64,000 bases of DNA from Paramecium pentaurelia (Eukaryota; Ciliophora; Oligohymenophorea; Peniculida; Parameciidae), in the NCBI GenBank assembly GCA_905183005.1, contig CAJJDO010000025.1:651889-715888 (forward strand). The letters run 5' to 3'. The notes beneath the pieces were generated by a model, which was not told the origin of the DNA, searched no databases, and worked only from the letters and a program-made list of their open reading frames with translations. Shown one piece after another: positions 50,495 to 62,129 of this stretch. Within the stretch, counting starts at the first letter, position 1. Each line of letters begins with the position of its first letter. The position numbers and the translations under genes are program-made.

Positions 50495-51780
50495 TCAATC
50501 GTCTATTCTAATTCCAATATCATAATGCTCATCTGAACAAAGTAAATGTATTTATTTATCATCATCTTATCCATAAATTTGAATGTCTACTGAACCTTTC
50601 ACTTTATTGATATTATATTAGTGAATTTAACTAAATATTATCAATAAATATACATATTAAGCCTATTTGATAACAAATCAAAAACTTTCTAAGCATCGAG
50701 TAAATTATTTTCCCAATACTAAATCTCTTCTGCTTCTTCATTTTCATAAGCATTTTAAGTATTTAATAATTATGATATCAAATTTCTAAAGAAAATAATA
50801 GAGAGCCCATAAAAGAGGCTTTGTCTATCATTCATTAATAATTCTAATTAGTCAACTGGCTTCTCCATTTAATAAATTTCTAACATTATCTATAAAAATT
50901 AGCTTTGTTGATTCTAAAATATTTTCTCATCAATCAAAAATTACCTACTCTTAATGATTACATTTATTGTTTTAATCCAACTCAATTCATTTTAAAATTA
51001 GTTAAAGGTAGGCTAATTTAAAGCATTTTCTAGAAACTAAAAAGAAATGGCGGCAAAAAGACTATTAGGATCATCCTTTACTTTTCTAAATCCGTTTAGC
51101 CTTTCCTTTAACTGTATTGAAATTGCCTTATTATTTACTCCTAATTCTTTTTCTAATTAATTTTAGTTTAATATTTTGCTAATAAAAACTTCATCTGGAA
51201 TATAATTATCGTTGATACTATATAAACCAAGAATCACATTCTTAATGTCATCCTATTAATTTTTAACTTATTTTGGCATAATCGGATTTAAAACTAACTT
51301 ACTTTCTTCCTATGCTTATGTAAATAGTTAATAATTTTCTTATTTAAATTAGTTTTCAAATACTTTTTTGAATTAAGTTGTTTGTATTTGTATATCCTCA
51401 ACCAAGAATTTTTCACTCTATTTATTCTTTTTTTATTTTTCTTATTTTGAATTTTTATCGATATTTGGTTGTTCTGATTTGCTTTGATTTAAATTATTTA
51501 CAGGAGTTGAAATTTTGTTAATCGAAAATATTGTTTTTTATGTATTGTCATAGGAATCATCTTCATCTTAATTAGCATTTTCTTAAATTAATTCCTATTC
51601 TTATTGAATCTCTTTAAGATTCTGTCTTTTTTGAAGTTCATTTGCATTAAAAATTTTATAAGTTTAATCCTTACTTTACTCCTAATCCATCATATATGAA
51701 TCGATGGCATATTTAATAATAATGGCAATGAAAAATGCTATTATTATTAAGACAATCATTGATAATATTTCATTAATCAT
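50495..51780 (-). CDS. Membrane-anchored otubain-like pseudoprotease (Cys replaced by Ser)
   Basis: One intron (50631-50653) gives 420 residues. A hydrophobic helix opens the protein (MIVLIIIAFFIAIIIKY), followed by ~150 charged residues. The C-terminal ~230 residues follow the otubain (peptidase C65) order: GFRKVKDDPNSLFAAISFQFLEN corresponds to the fRK-x-x-GDGNCFYRA block (shown here in two parts, GFRKVKDD and PNSLFAAI), and the end IHLLCSDEHYDIGI to the family's HYD motif. The active-site DGNC is DPNS, with Ser encoded at 51061-51063; the His (50525-50527) is kept. The family cleaves ubiquitin chains; this member probably binds without cleaving. Confidence 0.68.
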
Positions 51781-52369
51781 TATTATTAATTAAACTAATA
51801 TTCTAGAGGAAAATAATTTTAATTCTTATATTCATAATTTGTTAATTGTGTTAAATTTAAACTTCAAAAAAGGTTTTCATTCCAAAAATCAAAGCAAATG
51901 GCATTGAATAACTATTTTCACTTTTGATGTAATTTATTAATGATTAATCTAATAAATTCCAATTATTTAAAACGAAGGGTATTTAAGATCTCAATATTCT
52001 GTTTATATAAATAATAATGTTATTTTTATATATATTAATTAATTCTATTTTGAACAGAATTGATAAAGGCTAATATAGGATTATAATTTTTATAATATTG
52101 TTTTGATTAATAATATACCTCTATCTCAAGCATTTTACTTGTAATTAACAGTACTAAAAAGAGAATTGATCAAAAATAATTTCATCTCAAGTATTTAAAA
52201 CTTCTATTATATTTCAAATATTATTTTCATGCAATTGCCATGACATAAAAGTCTGCATCTAGATTTATTTGTTGATATATCTCTTAAATGGTAATTTTTT
52301 AGAAATTTACAATTGAGTATAATTTCCTTTAATCAACTTGATGTATTTAATTATTATTTTATATTTAAA
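51781..52369. other. Intergenic region between divergent genes
   Basis: About 590 bp between the otubain-like start and the kinase start. AT-rich, no gene seen. The right end (from 52319) belongs to contig overlap 4. Confidence 0.55.
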
Positions 52370-54557
52370 ATGGAAGCCAATTGGATTACAAAGCAAGTAA
52401 CAAAATATATTGTTATTAATGAAAAATTGAGTTGTGAAGCATTTGGTTGTTTATATAAAGGTTTCTACAAAGATGATGAAACCAAACTAATCGCTGTAAA
52501 GATGGTCAAAATAGCCGTAACTTTATCATAAGCAAGACCTTCTAGGTGTTTGGTGAAAATCCAAAGCTTCTTGAATTGTTTAAATAAGAAATTGCAATCC
52601 TTTAAAAAATCAATCATCCAAATATTATAAGAATGATTGATATCATTCGTACCAATAATTATGTGTATATAATCCTTGAATATTGTGCAGATGGAAACCT
52701 CAAAAAATACATGGCAAAAAAGAAAGAAAATAGACTTAGCGAAGTTAAACTTTAATTTATGATAGGTTGAAGCAATACTCTTTATCAATCATATTGTTGA
52801 AGGCTTTAAAATTTTATATTAGAATAAAATAATACATCGTAATATTAAGCCGGGCAACATCTTACTACATGAGGGAATAGCAAAAATTACTGATTTTAGC
52901 ATAGCTTGCGTGATAGATTCAGATATGAATGGTTTTCAATTTAGCATTTTAATTCATTAGCTCCAACATAACTTACGAAAATGGGTACACCACTATACAT
53001 GGCTCCATAAATTCTATAAGGAAAGCCATTTTCTTCAAAATCTGATATATGGTCTTTGGGAGTCACATTTTATGAAATTCTTTATGGTCGCGTCCCATGG
53101 GAAGGCTAAGATTTTGAATCATTTTTTGAAAATGTCCAAAAATAAGTATTTTAAATATTTCATTTAGCCAATATTATACCCTAATAAACCTTTCAGATCA
53201 AAAGGAGTGAAGGAACTTATAACTAAAATGCTACAAATTGAAGAAAGTGATAGAATATCCTGGTAGGAAGTATTTGAGTGCTAAATTCTAAAAAAATAAG
53301 AGCAAATCAATCAGCCAGACTTCATAAATATATTTCAAGAAAAAGGTTTCTTAATAATAATAATATCAAGATGAACTAGGCAAATCAATTTTAATTAATA
53401 AGTGTTATCTTGAGCAATATTTAGTGGCTAGATATTTNATAATTTCCTTTAATCAACTTGATGTATTTAATTATTATTTTATATTTAAAATGGAAGCCAA
53501 TTGGATTACAAAGCAAGTAACAAAATATATTGTTATTAATGAAAAATTGAGTTGTGAAGCATTTGGTTGTTTATATAAAGGTTTCTACAAAGATGATGAA
53601 ACCAAACTAATCGCTGTAAAGATGGTCAAAATAGCCGTAACTTTATCATAAGCAAGACCTTCTAGGTGTTTGGTGAAAATCCAAAGCTTCTTGAATTGTT
53701 TAAATAAGAAATTGCAATCCTTTAAAAAATCAATCATCCAAATATTATAAGAATGATTGATATCATTCGTACCAATAATTATGTGTATATAATCCTTGAA
53801 TATTGTGCAGATGGAAACCTCAAAAAATACATGGCAAAAAAGAAAGAAAATAGACTTAGCGAAGTTAAACTTTAATTTATGATAGGTTGAAGCAATACTC
53901 TTTATCAATCATATTGTTGAAGGCTTTAAAATTTTATATTAGAATAAAATAATACATCGTAATATTAAGCCGGGCAACATCTTACTACATGAGGGAATAG
54001 CAAAAATTACTGATTTTAGCATAGCTTGCGTGATAGATTCAGATATGAATGGTTTTCAATTTAGCATTTTAATTCATTAGCTCCAACATAACTTACGAAA
54101 ATGGGTACACCACTATACATGGCTCCATAAATTCTATAAGGAAAGCCATTTTCTTCAAAATCTGATATATGGTCTTTGGGAGTCACATTTTATGAAATTC
54201 TTTATGGTCGCGTCCCATGGGAAGGCTAAGATTTTGAATCATTTTTTGAAAATGTCCAAAAATAAGTATTTTAAATATTTCATTTAGCCAATATTATACC
54301 CTAATAAACCTTTCAGATCAAAAGGAGTGAAGGAACTTATAACTAAAATGCTACAAATTGAAGAAAGTGATAGAATATCCTGGTAGGAAGTATTTGAGTG
54401 CTAAATTCTAAAAAAATAAGAGCAAATCAATCAGCCAGACTTCATAAATATATTTCAAGAAAAAGGTTTCTTAATAATAATAATATCAAGATGAACTAGG
54501 CAAATCAATTTTAATTAATAAGTGTTATCTTGAGCAATATTTAGTGGCTAGATATTT
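52319..54557. repeat. Contig-overlap duplication 4 (52319-53437 and 53439-54557, N at 53438)
   Basis: Two 1,119-bp direct copies meet at the N and look identical, including every intron and both unusual kinase motifs. The left copy of the kinase gene (52370-53437) stops at the N; only the right copy runs on into unique sequence. This is not evidence for two kinase genes. Confidence 0.93.
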
Positions 54558-55441
54558 AATATAAGATCATATTGTGGTTCTTGAAAAGCAAAAGGAAATT
54601 GCTTTGAAGAGTTTTTGTGAAGTTCGATCAAAATCAATTAATTATGAATAAGATCTAAATGTAAAAGTTTTTTCTTTAAGCAATAGAGTGAAATTCTTCT
54701 GCGTAATTAATAAATTGAGACAAAAAGAAAAGCAGCTATGCTAAAATATTATAATTACTTTTTATTTGAAAGAAATGTTTCATTTTTTTTTAATTTTGTT
54801 GCTTAAAAAATTATTTTGCTGCAATAACAATAATTGATGCTGCCTAATGAAAGTTATTATGGATTACTTTTTTTTATTGCTAAAAATTAATTAATCCATT
54901 TAGAAAGAGTAAATGAATAATTTACAAAGAAGGTTCATGAAAAGTTTAATTAAGAAACATGGAATAGTTTTTTATTATCTGAAGTAATTATAAATTCATT
55001 TTCTAGGAATTTAAGAAATTAAAATCATTAATCTAAAAAGATTTGAAGTATTCTTTCGATTTTTTTTAACAAATATCCAACGCCTTCAATAAAACAGTAG
55101 ATATTGATCTGTTAAAGAGATAAATATCGAAGAAGAAAAAGAATTTTATTTTAGAAATTGAAAATTTTAATAACAATTCATTCAAAATTGATTAAGGTTT
55201 TTATCATTTGTATCATGAAATTATTGGAGATAATATTAAAGAACTTATCAATATAAAAAGTTAAGCAATAGATTATAATTTACTCATTTTATATCTATCA
55301 ATTTGCTTAAAACCCTATGAAGAATTCAAAGAGATTACTTTTGATTTTGACATATTTTATGAATAAACAGAATAACAGAAGCTTAATGATATTTATGAAA
55401 GGTTGTTACAAAAAGGATTTTAATTGTAAATTCTAATTTGA
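53490..55441 (+). CDS. ULK-like protein kinase homologue with altered HRD and DFG motifs
   Basis: Seven introns (53637-53665, 53864-53885, 54052-54080, 54266-54287, 54466-54490, 54703-54719, 54984-55006) give 594 residues. The kinase fold is complete: AFGCLYKGFY glycine loop, LIAVKMVK lysine, FKQEIAIL glutamate, and GTPLYMAPQ with SDIWSLGVTFYE. The catalytic loop reads HRNIKPGN (Asp to Asn, 53961-53963) and the metal motif DFS (Gly to Ser, 54018-54020). Loss of the HRD Asp predicts little or no phosphotransfer. The C-terminal half is helical. Three introns start GTT and one is only 17 nt. The 5' half is duplicated at 52370-53437. Confidence 0.83.
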
Positions 55442-55515
55442 TTTTGTTTTATTGTAATTTTTATTGAAAGACTTTTATTTATTAACTAAATTCTTTGCCA
55501 TAAGAAAATTTACGT

Positions 55516-55878
55516 TCATTCTTATATTTAGTGAATCTACAATTATGTGGATAAAAATACAAATGTGTAATTTTTCATGTCTTCCTAAAATGTCAAAGTA
55601 ACTTCCTCCAGTTATTAAGAAACATCATTTTAAATCTTTCTCTTCTTTTATATTCCATTTTTATGCTTGAAATCCGTCTGAATGCTACCTTCAAATAATA
55701 ACTTATTACCACTAAAAGAATATTATTAAAACGCTTAACCTGTAGTCATGATAAATATCAATGTTTTTTTGGAAATCTCTGTAAAAACCTCAACTTTCTC
55801 TTTAATTATAATAATTCACTTTAATCTTTTCGCATAAACTTAAGACATTCCTTTTTTTCCTTAATGGGCCATTTACAT
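55516..55878 (-). pseudogene. Small ORF with in-frame TGA, uncertain gene
   Basis: A frame from an ATG at 55876-55878 (followed by AHQGKKGMSQVYAKRLK) to TGA 55516-55518 is broken by TGA at 55816-55818. Downstream of that, ~100 codons read like a protein (EVFTEISKKTLIFIMTTG, SFSGNKLLFEG). I found no GT-AG intron that removes the TGA and keeps the frame. It may be a missed exon structure, a start inside the frame, or a decayed gene. No domain recognised. Confidence 0.4.
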
Positions 55879-56500
55879 TTTTTAATATTGATATTCCTTT
55901 AAAGATATTTTTTATTTTTATTATAAATTACTAATATTCTTTTCATTAATTAAAAATTTAGTTTTTATTTCAATAAAAATAAGAAAATAATATTTATTTC
56001 TTTTTTTGACAATTAAGCCTTGTTTATGTGAAATGTAATGACAGATTTTCATTTTATTAATATAAATGAATATTCACTTTACAACAATTATTATTTCTTC
56101 ATCATTAAATTATTTAAAAGGGAATTAAGGGTCAAATTTTGGTGGAGTTATGGAGAATTAAATGCGTTTGTGAAGATATATTAATTGATTTCATACTTTT
56201 TTTTGAAGTAATGAAAACTGGAAAATGGAAAACACTTCCTTATCCAGAAATATTTACAGAATGATGGTGTGCTTTAGAAAAAAGATGTGTAAGTGTATGG
56301 TCCATTATGAAAAAAATGTAGTGACAATTCTCAGTGAAATTTCAAAGATTATGATTGTCTATAAGATTTGGAACTCAAAAAATGTTTTGAACAATCATTA
56401 CATCCAAATTGCTATGAATAATTATTATCGTTGTGTTTACTTGGAAGCAGGACTATGTGTTGCTAAAATGTGAAATGTTAAGAATTGACAAATTGTGGGG
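55879..56500. other. Region with a weak 82-codon ORF (56225-56473)
   Basis: An open frame with cysteines (MMVCFRKKMCKCMVHYEK) ends in TGA but has no recognised domain and no neighbouring exon I could join. Its G+C content is a little higher than typical spacers here. I would not call it a gene on this evidence. Confidence 0.3.
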
Positions 56501-56854
56501 ATGAAGATGGGGAAGACGAAAGATGTAGATTAACTAAAATAGCCTGTCATCAAGAAAATTCTTTCATCTATAAATATGATTGGACGATAAAGATACTATG
56601 TATACAGTTGTAGCTTAACTGCAGAAAAATTAATGGCTCTAGATTCTATTTTTGTCGAGAAAGCAGTAAAAGATTGCATTGATTGGGATTCGGCTTAGGA
56701 AACCCACAAGGCTTACCTAGAATAATCTTATTTAACACATATTATTGTTTCTTCTGTAAAAATTTTAAATTTAGAAACTGCATAAAAAAATTATTTAAAA
56801 TAATTCAATTTTTTTTATATACATACTGTAAATCACATTTCTTAATTTCAATGA
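56501..56854 (+). CDS. Possible small protein, 117 residues
   Basis: Frame starting MKMGKTKDVDQLKQPVIKK and ending in TGA at 56852-56854. The middle (LTAEKLMALDSIFVEKAVKD, then WDSAQETHKAYLEQSY) looks protein-like and uses TAA/TAG as Gln, but the N- and C-termini are weak. It could be a short gene or the remnant of a longer one, like its degenerate neighbours on the right. No domain recognised. Confidence 0.35.
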
Positions 56855-56889
56855 ATTTATGACTTCTGAGGGACTCATAAAATATATTT

Positions 56890-59210
56890 TCACTGGTTTT
56901 GACGCTCTTTCTTGATTTCTTCCGATATATCACTAAAGCCCCTTCCTTCTTCCTAAACTTTTCTTAGCCTTAATGGCATATTTTATTTTTCTGAACTGCT
57001 TGAAGTTTATTTTTCTTCTTGAATTATTGTCTCTTGAACAATTTTTCTCTTTTTCTCTTTCTCCCTTTTAAAAGAAAGTTCATTTGATAAAACTACTTTT
57101 TTAAATTAATGTTATTGGTTGTACTCTTATCTGATTATTACTTTTGGGATTTATATCTCTGGAGGTGGTCATTTCTCAATCACTTGAATTAATTGAGATT
57201 TTAGTATATTTAACTAATTAACATCTATTTTTTTCATTATTATAGATTCCTCCTTCTCTTTGACCTAATTGGGCTCTATTAAAATTTTCTCTCATTTACT
57301 TTTAGAATTTATAAGACTATTTCCTAAAAAAAACCGTAAATTTTTCATTGATATTGTAAAAAATGCATTTCTTGAAAAGTTATTTCCGTTTAAAATTCTT
57401 TATTAAAGTGTCATTTTTAGAACTCAATTAAATTGACAGCCATCATCCAATATTGTTTCATCGAGGTTATTTCTCTTTCTTTTAGGTCCTCTTAAAATCT
57501 TTATATTTGAGGAATAATTTAGAATTATGGTGAGCTAGATGATAAAGAGACAATCATACTCCTAATCCAAAAGTTTTACAATATAATCAAATATACTTAA
57601 ATCTATATAAATATCCAAAGTTTGGATAGAATTAGGTTTTTAATCCTTTTCTTCCCACTAACTCCTCATATTATTATTTTAAAAAGATAATCATCTCCAT
57701 TTCTTATTAGTTTTTAGTAAGGTTTCAAAATATTTGAAAACCATATTTCGTCTATCAAAGAATTCGAAGATACTTAGGTTATCTTAATTTTAATTTTAAG
57801 AAGTATATTTTTAATTTTCCCATAAAGACTTAGCTTTCTTCGTGTTAAATAAAGCTAAGGGGAAATATACTGGAAACATTGCTTAAGATATTTATTCCAA
57901 AGCTGAAGTATATAACTTAATGGAAGGAATTTATTTAATGATTGTAATCACCCATCAATGAAATTCGCTACAGTTTTGATATGAGATCTAAGTTTATTTA
58001 TATCACCTTTATTATGAAAGTAAAAACTAAGATATTAAAATTCTTTAACTCTTAACTAGAGTGATAAGTTATTGCCTTTGTTAAACCAAAAGTTTTTTCA
58101 TATTTATCTAAATTGAAAATTCATTCATAATTGAAAATTGCTCAATCATCAAACATCATTATAAGAAATATTCTAAATTAAAAGTATTACATTATATACC
58201 TAATAATTGAATGCCAAATAGGAAACGTGTTAATATCGATCCTTAATGAACACTATATTTAAGAAAACTTTTCTTTCATCAACTGGCCCATAAATATATA
58301 AAAAGTCATAAATCCATTAAAGTAGGTCAAATTCTCTTTGTTAAAAGAACTTTGAGTATCTTTCTTAATATATCGATAACTTACTGATTTTGATTATTTA
58401 ACTTCGTTAGAACGAGAATTTACTTTTACTATTCTATTACTTAACTACTATATATTGAAAATTTTAATTGATTCAAAGCTAAATTGTAAAACTCTTTTAA
58501 AGAGAAAACCGCAAAATATTTAAGTTAAGCAGGTCAAAAGACTCTGCTTTTTTATTAGCTCCTAGTTGTTTTGATTGTATCTTTGTAAAAGTTATAGGGA
58601 AGTTCTAAGAAGGGTAAATTTCATAATCTTAACCCTAAACTTTTTTATTGAAATCAATTTTAATGTACCTAAATGAAGAGCTTCTTTCTAAACTTATACC
58701 ATACTATTATTGTTTTGACACTATTCATTTTGAACCTTTTTATTTTGATGGAATGAAATTTTTAAAATATTATAGTAATTTATGGTATTTTATAATCTCA
58801 TTAGAAAATAACTTGACTTTTATAATTTCTATCTATTCCAAGAAGGATCTATTTTAAACTTAATAATATTTTGTCTATTTAATTTAAAAATCTTTAGGTC
58901 TCTTACATACCTATAGTAAGAATAGACATCTTTGACTTCCTTATGTTTATTCAAATACACAGGAATTCACTCTGGTTTCATTATTGGTATTGTTAATAGG
59001 TTCTCTTATTCAATTGACAAGAATATAGTTAAAGGTCAATGATCTGACTTTTATTTCAAGAATAATAGTGTCTCTGAAGTGTGATTAAGATTCTTTTAGA
59101 CTATCTCCATAAAATTAATCTTAATAAAAAGACTACGATCATATTTAAGATTTCTTCTCCATCTCCAGAGTTATTCTCTTAGAGATTCAAGGATGGCACT
59201 TGTTTTAAAC
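56890..59210 (-). pseudogene. Degenerate coding region with TGA at likely Trp positions
   Basis: On the minus strand two long frames read like protein only if in-frame TGA is passed through. Frame i (about 59.2 to 58.0 kb) has TGA at 59036, 58967, 58142 and 58121. Frame ii (about 57.85 kb to the end) has TGA at 57691, 57424, 57292 and 57169 (first base on the plus strand). Tryptophan fits the context each time (for example VIEK-TGA-PPPEI, SDH-TGA-PLTIF), while some TGG codons remain (KSLWENQ). At least one frame change lies near 57.85-57.95 kb. No domain is recognised. A decayed gene is the simplest reading. Confidence 0.45.
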
Positions 59211-60009
59211 CAAATATATAATAATAATAATATTAAATCAAATAATTTTGAAGAATTTTATAAATGTATCAAAAGCAATCTAATAAAAACACCTTCTTTT
59301 TTATTAGGATTTAAATTTTTAATATATTCATCATTTTAAATGCATACTTTTTATCATAATTGTCCAAATAATATTACATAATTAAAATTTAGTAATTTTA
59401 GATGCAAAATACATAAGGTTCTACAAAACATGATTGAAAAACATTTCAAATCAAACGAAGAATAATTTATCAAAAGGTGTTATGAAATAGAAAGTAAAAT
59501 TAGATAAATTTTGGGGGTTTTTCAACATTCAAGTTTTTTCTTATTTCACCATTTTAGTTATAACAAAAAAGTTTGAGGGTTTCTAATTTTATGATCTTAA
59601 TACTTCTTACAAATATCAATAGACAATTAAAAATGTGTTTATGCAAAATGTGCCTATTGTTATAACAGACTTTAATTCTCTTATGAATTCGAATATTCTA
59701 CATATTACATATGAAATTAATGAGTAAATTCCTTACTAAATTAAAATATACTTTACCTATATTCGTAAATATTATCAAGACATATTATGAATTTTACAAC
59801 AAAATCAACAATAAGAAATATGACATCACAATTATAATCTTTTAAATTTATACTTTTAGAATTAGTGTTACTTTAAAATTGAAAAATGATTATGATTGAT
59901 ATTTTACTCTTCTAAAGATTAAAATAAATTTATTTAAGTTTAAAAGTAATCTATTCTAATTTAATATTAGCAACAAAAAAATTTATATTTATTAAAACTA
60001 AAAAATAAA
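59211..60009. other. AT-rich stretch without clear gene (copy at about 60306-60960)
   Basis: Several hundred bases of very AT-rich DNA with no gene I can support. Frames are long here only because TGA is the single stop and the composition is extreme. Confidence 0.45.
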
Positions 60010-61200
60010 AGCAATCTTTTCAGAAACATAATCTTTGCATTGATGAAAAGAAAATGTGCATTCATATCCATTACGACCAAATCCATTAGCTTCTCATTCA
60101 TATTCACACGAATTAATTGTATCTACTTTTAGCTTTCAAAACACTCAATTTCTTAATTAAATCAAGGAATGGATCAATCTCAGTTTAACAAAACATTATT
60201 CTTTTCATCCTTTTAAAGTTAATGATGAGGTTGATATAACTTTGATTATNATATTAATATGAAAATACTTATATTAACAATTTTCGCTTAAAGAAGAAAA
60301 ATTTACATAATTGTCCAAATAATATTACATAATTAAAATTTAGTAATTTTAGATGCAAAATACATAAGGTTCTACAAAACATGATTGAAAAACATTTCAA
60401 ATCAAACGAAGAATAATTTATCAAAAGGTGTTATGAAATAGAAAGTAAAATTAGATAAATTTTGGGGGTTTTTCAACATTCAAGTTTTTTCTTATTTCAC
60501 CATTTTAGTTATAACAAAAAAGTTTGAGGGTTTCTAATTTTATGATCTTAATACTTCTTACAAATATCAATAGACAATTAAAAATGTGTTTATGCAAAAT
60601 GTGCCTATTGTTATAACAGACTTTAATTCTCTTATGAATTCGAATATTCTACATATTACATATGAAATTAATGAGTAAATTCCTTACTAAATTAAAATAT
60701 ACTTTACCTATATTCGTAAATATTATCAAGACATATTATGAATTTTACAACAAAATCAACAATAAGAAATATGACATCACAATTATAATCTTTTAAATTT
60801 ATACTTTTAGAATTAGTGTTACTTTAAAATTGAAAAATGATTATGATTGATATTTTACTCTTCTAAAGATTAAAATAAATTTATTTAAGTTTAAAAGTAA
60901 TCTATTCTAATTTAATATTAGCAACAAAAAAATTTATATTTATTAAAACTAAAAAATAAAAGCAATCTTTTCAGAAACATAATCTTTGCATTGATGAAAA
61001 GAAAATGTGCATTCATATCCATTACGACCAAATCCATTAGCTTCTCATTCATATTCACACGAATTAATTGTATCTACTTTTAGCTTTCAAAACACTCAAT
61101 TTCTTAATTAAATCAAGGAATGGATCAATCTCAGTTTAACAAAACATTATTCTTTTCATCCTTTTAAAGTTAATGATGAGGTTGATATAACTTTGATTAT
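59355..61200. repeat. Contig-overlap duplication 5 (59355-60249 and 60306-61200, N at 60250)
   Basis: Two 895-bp direct copies look identical. Unlike the other four joins, the right copy does not begin at the N: 55 bases (60251-60305) precede it, and they differ from the sequence left of the first copy. The two contigs therefore disagree to the left of the shared 'cataattgtcc'. Confidence 0.88.
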
Positions 61201-61860
61201 GTTGTTCTCCATGCCATGCAATTTTAGCCTTCGAATATATAATAACTTATCCTGGGTTTATATTATTCAAAGAAACTGGTTTTGCTTTGATATTCAATTC
61301 ATTTTCTGTTCACCAAACTTCAATTCCAGTCAAATACTAATCAATCATTCCATTTGTTTTAATAACATATAAGAAGACAAATTGGTCATTTAAAGATCAT
61401 GTACCCCATATGCAGTACATGTAGAATTAGTGAATCACTTATGTATCAGCCTTTTTTTAGCAGCTTCAAAACATTGAGCAATTTATAGTGGATTGATAAC
61501 TCAAAGGTTTGAATGGTATTTCAAATGCAGCTCAATATTTTTTCTCAATAGTCAGAGAAAATTCAAAATAAAAGGTGTATTAGAGTTTCCTAGCTGCATA
61601 ATTAGAATTTGCATAAAAGCTTATTGTAAATGATTCATTCAGAATTGAATGTCTCAACTAATATAGTTTTGAAACCATCTTCTGGAATAGTGAATGAATA
61701 ATATTTCCATCTTTTTAAGAACATGATAGTGTTATTAGTAAGTCAGTATTAAACTTGATCAGCATAGATATTTGATGTAAATTTCCATAATTTAAGATCA
61801 AAAAACTGTATCAGCTGTTTTTCCACCTTCCTAAACAAGACCATAATGTGTTTAATTATG
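60960..61860 (-). pseudogene. Degenerate Cys-containing protein gene with TGA at Trp positions
   Basis: Minus-strand frame reading like a secreted or surface protein: WKYYSFTIPEDGFKTILVE, then NYAARKLQYTFYFEFSLTI, then IKTNGMIDQYLTGIEVW, and finally CEYE-TGA-EANGFGRNGYEC with TFSFHQCKDY. In-frame TGA codons (first plus-strand base 61743, 61532, 61466, 61397, 61310, 61156, 61096, 61087, 61045) all fall where Trp fits. A 4-bp tandem duplication near 61632-61640 shifts the frame, and a 31-nt intron may link two parts near 61160-61190. I do not recognise the family. The 3' end recurs at about 60010-60249 through the contig overlap. Confidence 0.5.
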
Positions 61861-62129
61861 AAAAAAAATCAAAATATCTGAAACTAATGTTTTCAGTTAT
61901 TAAAAGCAGCAAAATTAAAGTTGAAATTGTCTCTAACACATAAAAAGAAAAACAGAAAATGAAAAGCAAAAAATGAAGTTGTTCTTTTTGGACAATTTCC
62001 ATAAACATTATTATAAATATCAAGGGGAGTCAAATTTTTTTAAACCTTTTCCTTTCTTATTCAGCTGATAAATTACCATTTTTTATACCAAAAAGAGAAT
62101 CAACAAAAAGAATTAATCAATCAATCATT

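Noticed and set aside
52370..54557. Two tandem kinase genes
   Set aside because: The first copy ends exactly at an N and the second starts at the same base after it; the sequences look identical. This is a contig overlap, not a gene duplication.
58628..58640. Telomere-like CCCTAAAC
   Set aside because: A single short unit, not an array, and not the G4T2/G3T3 type expected in Paramecium.
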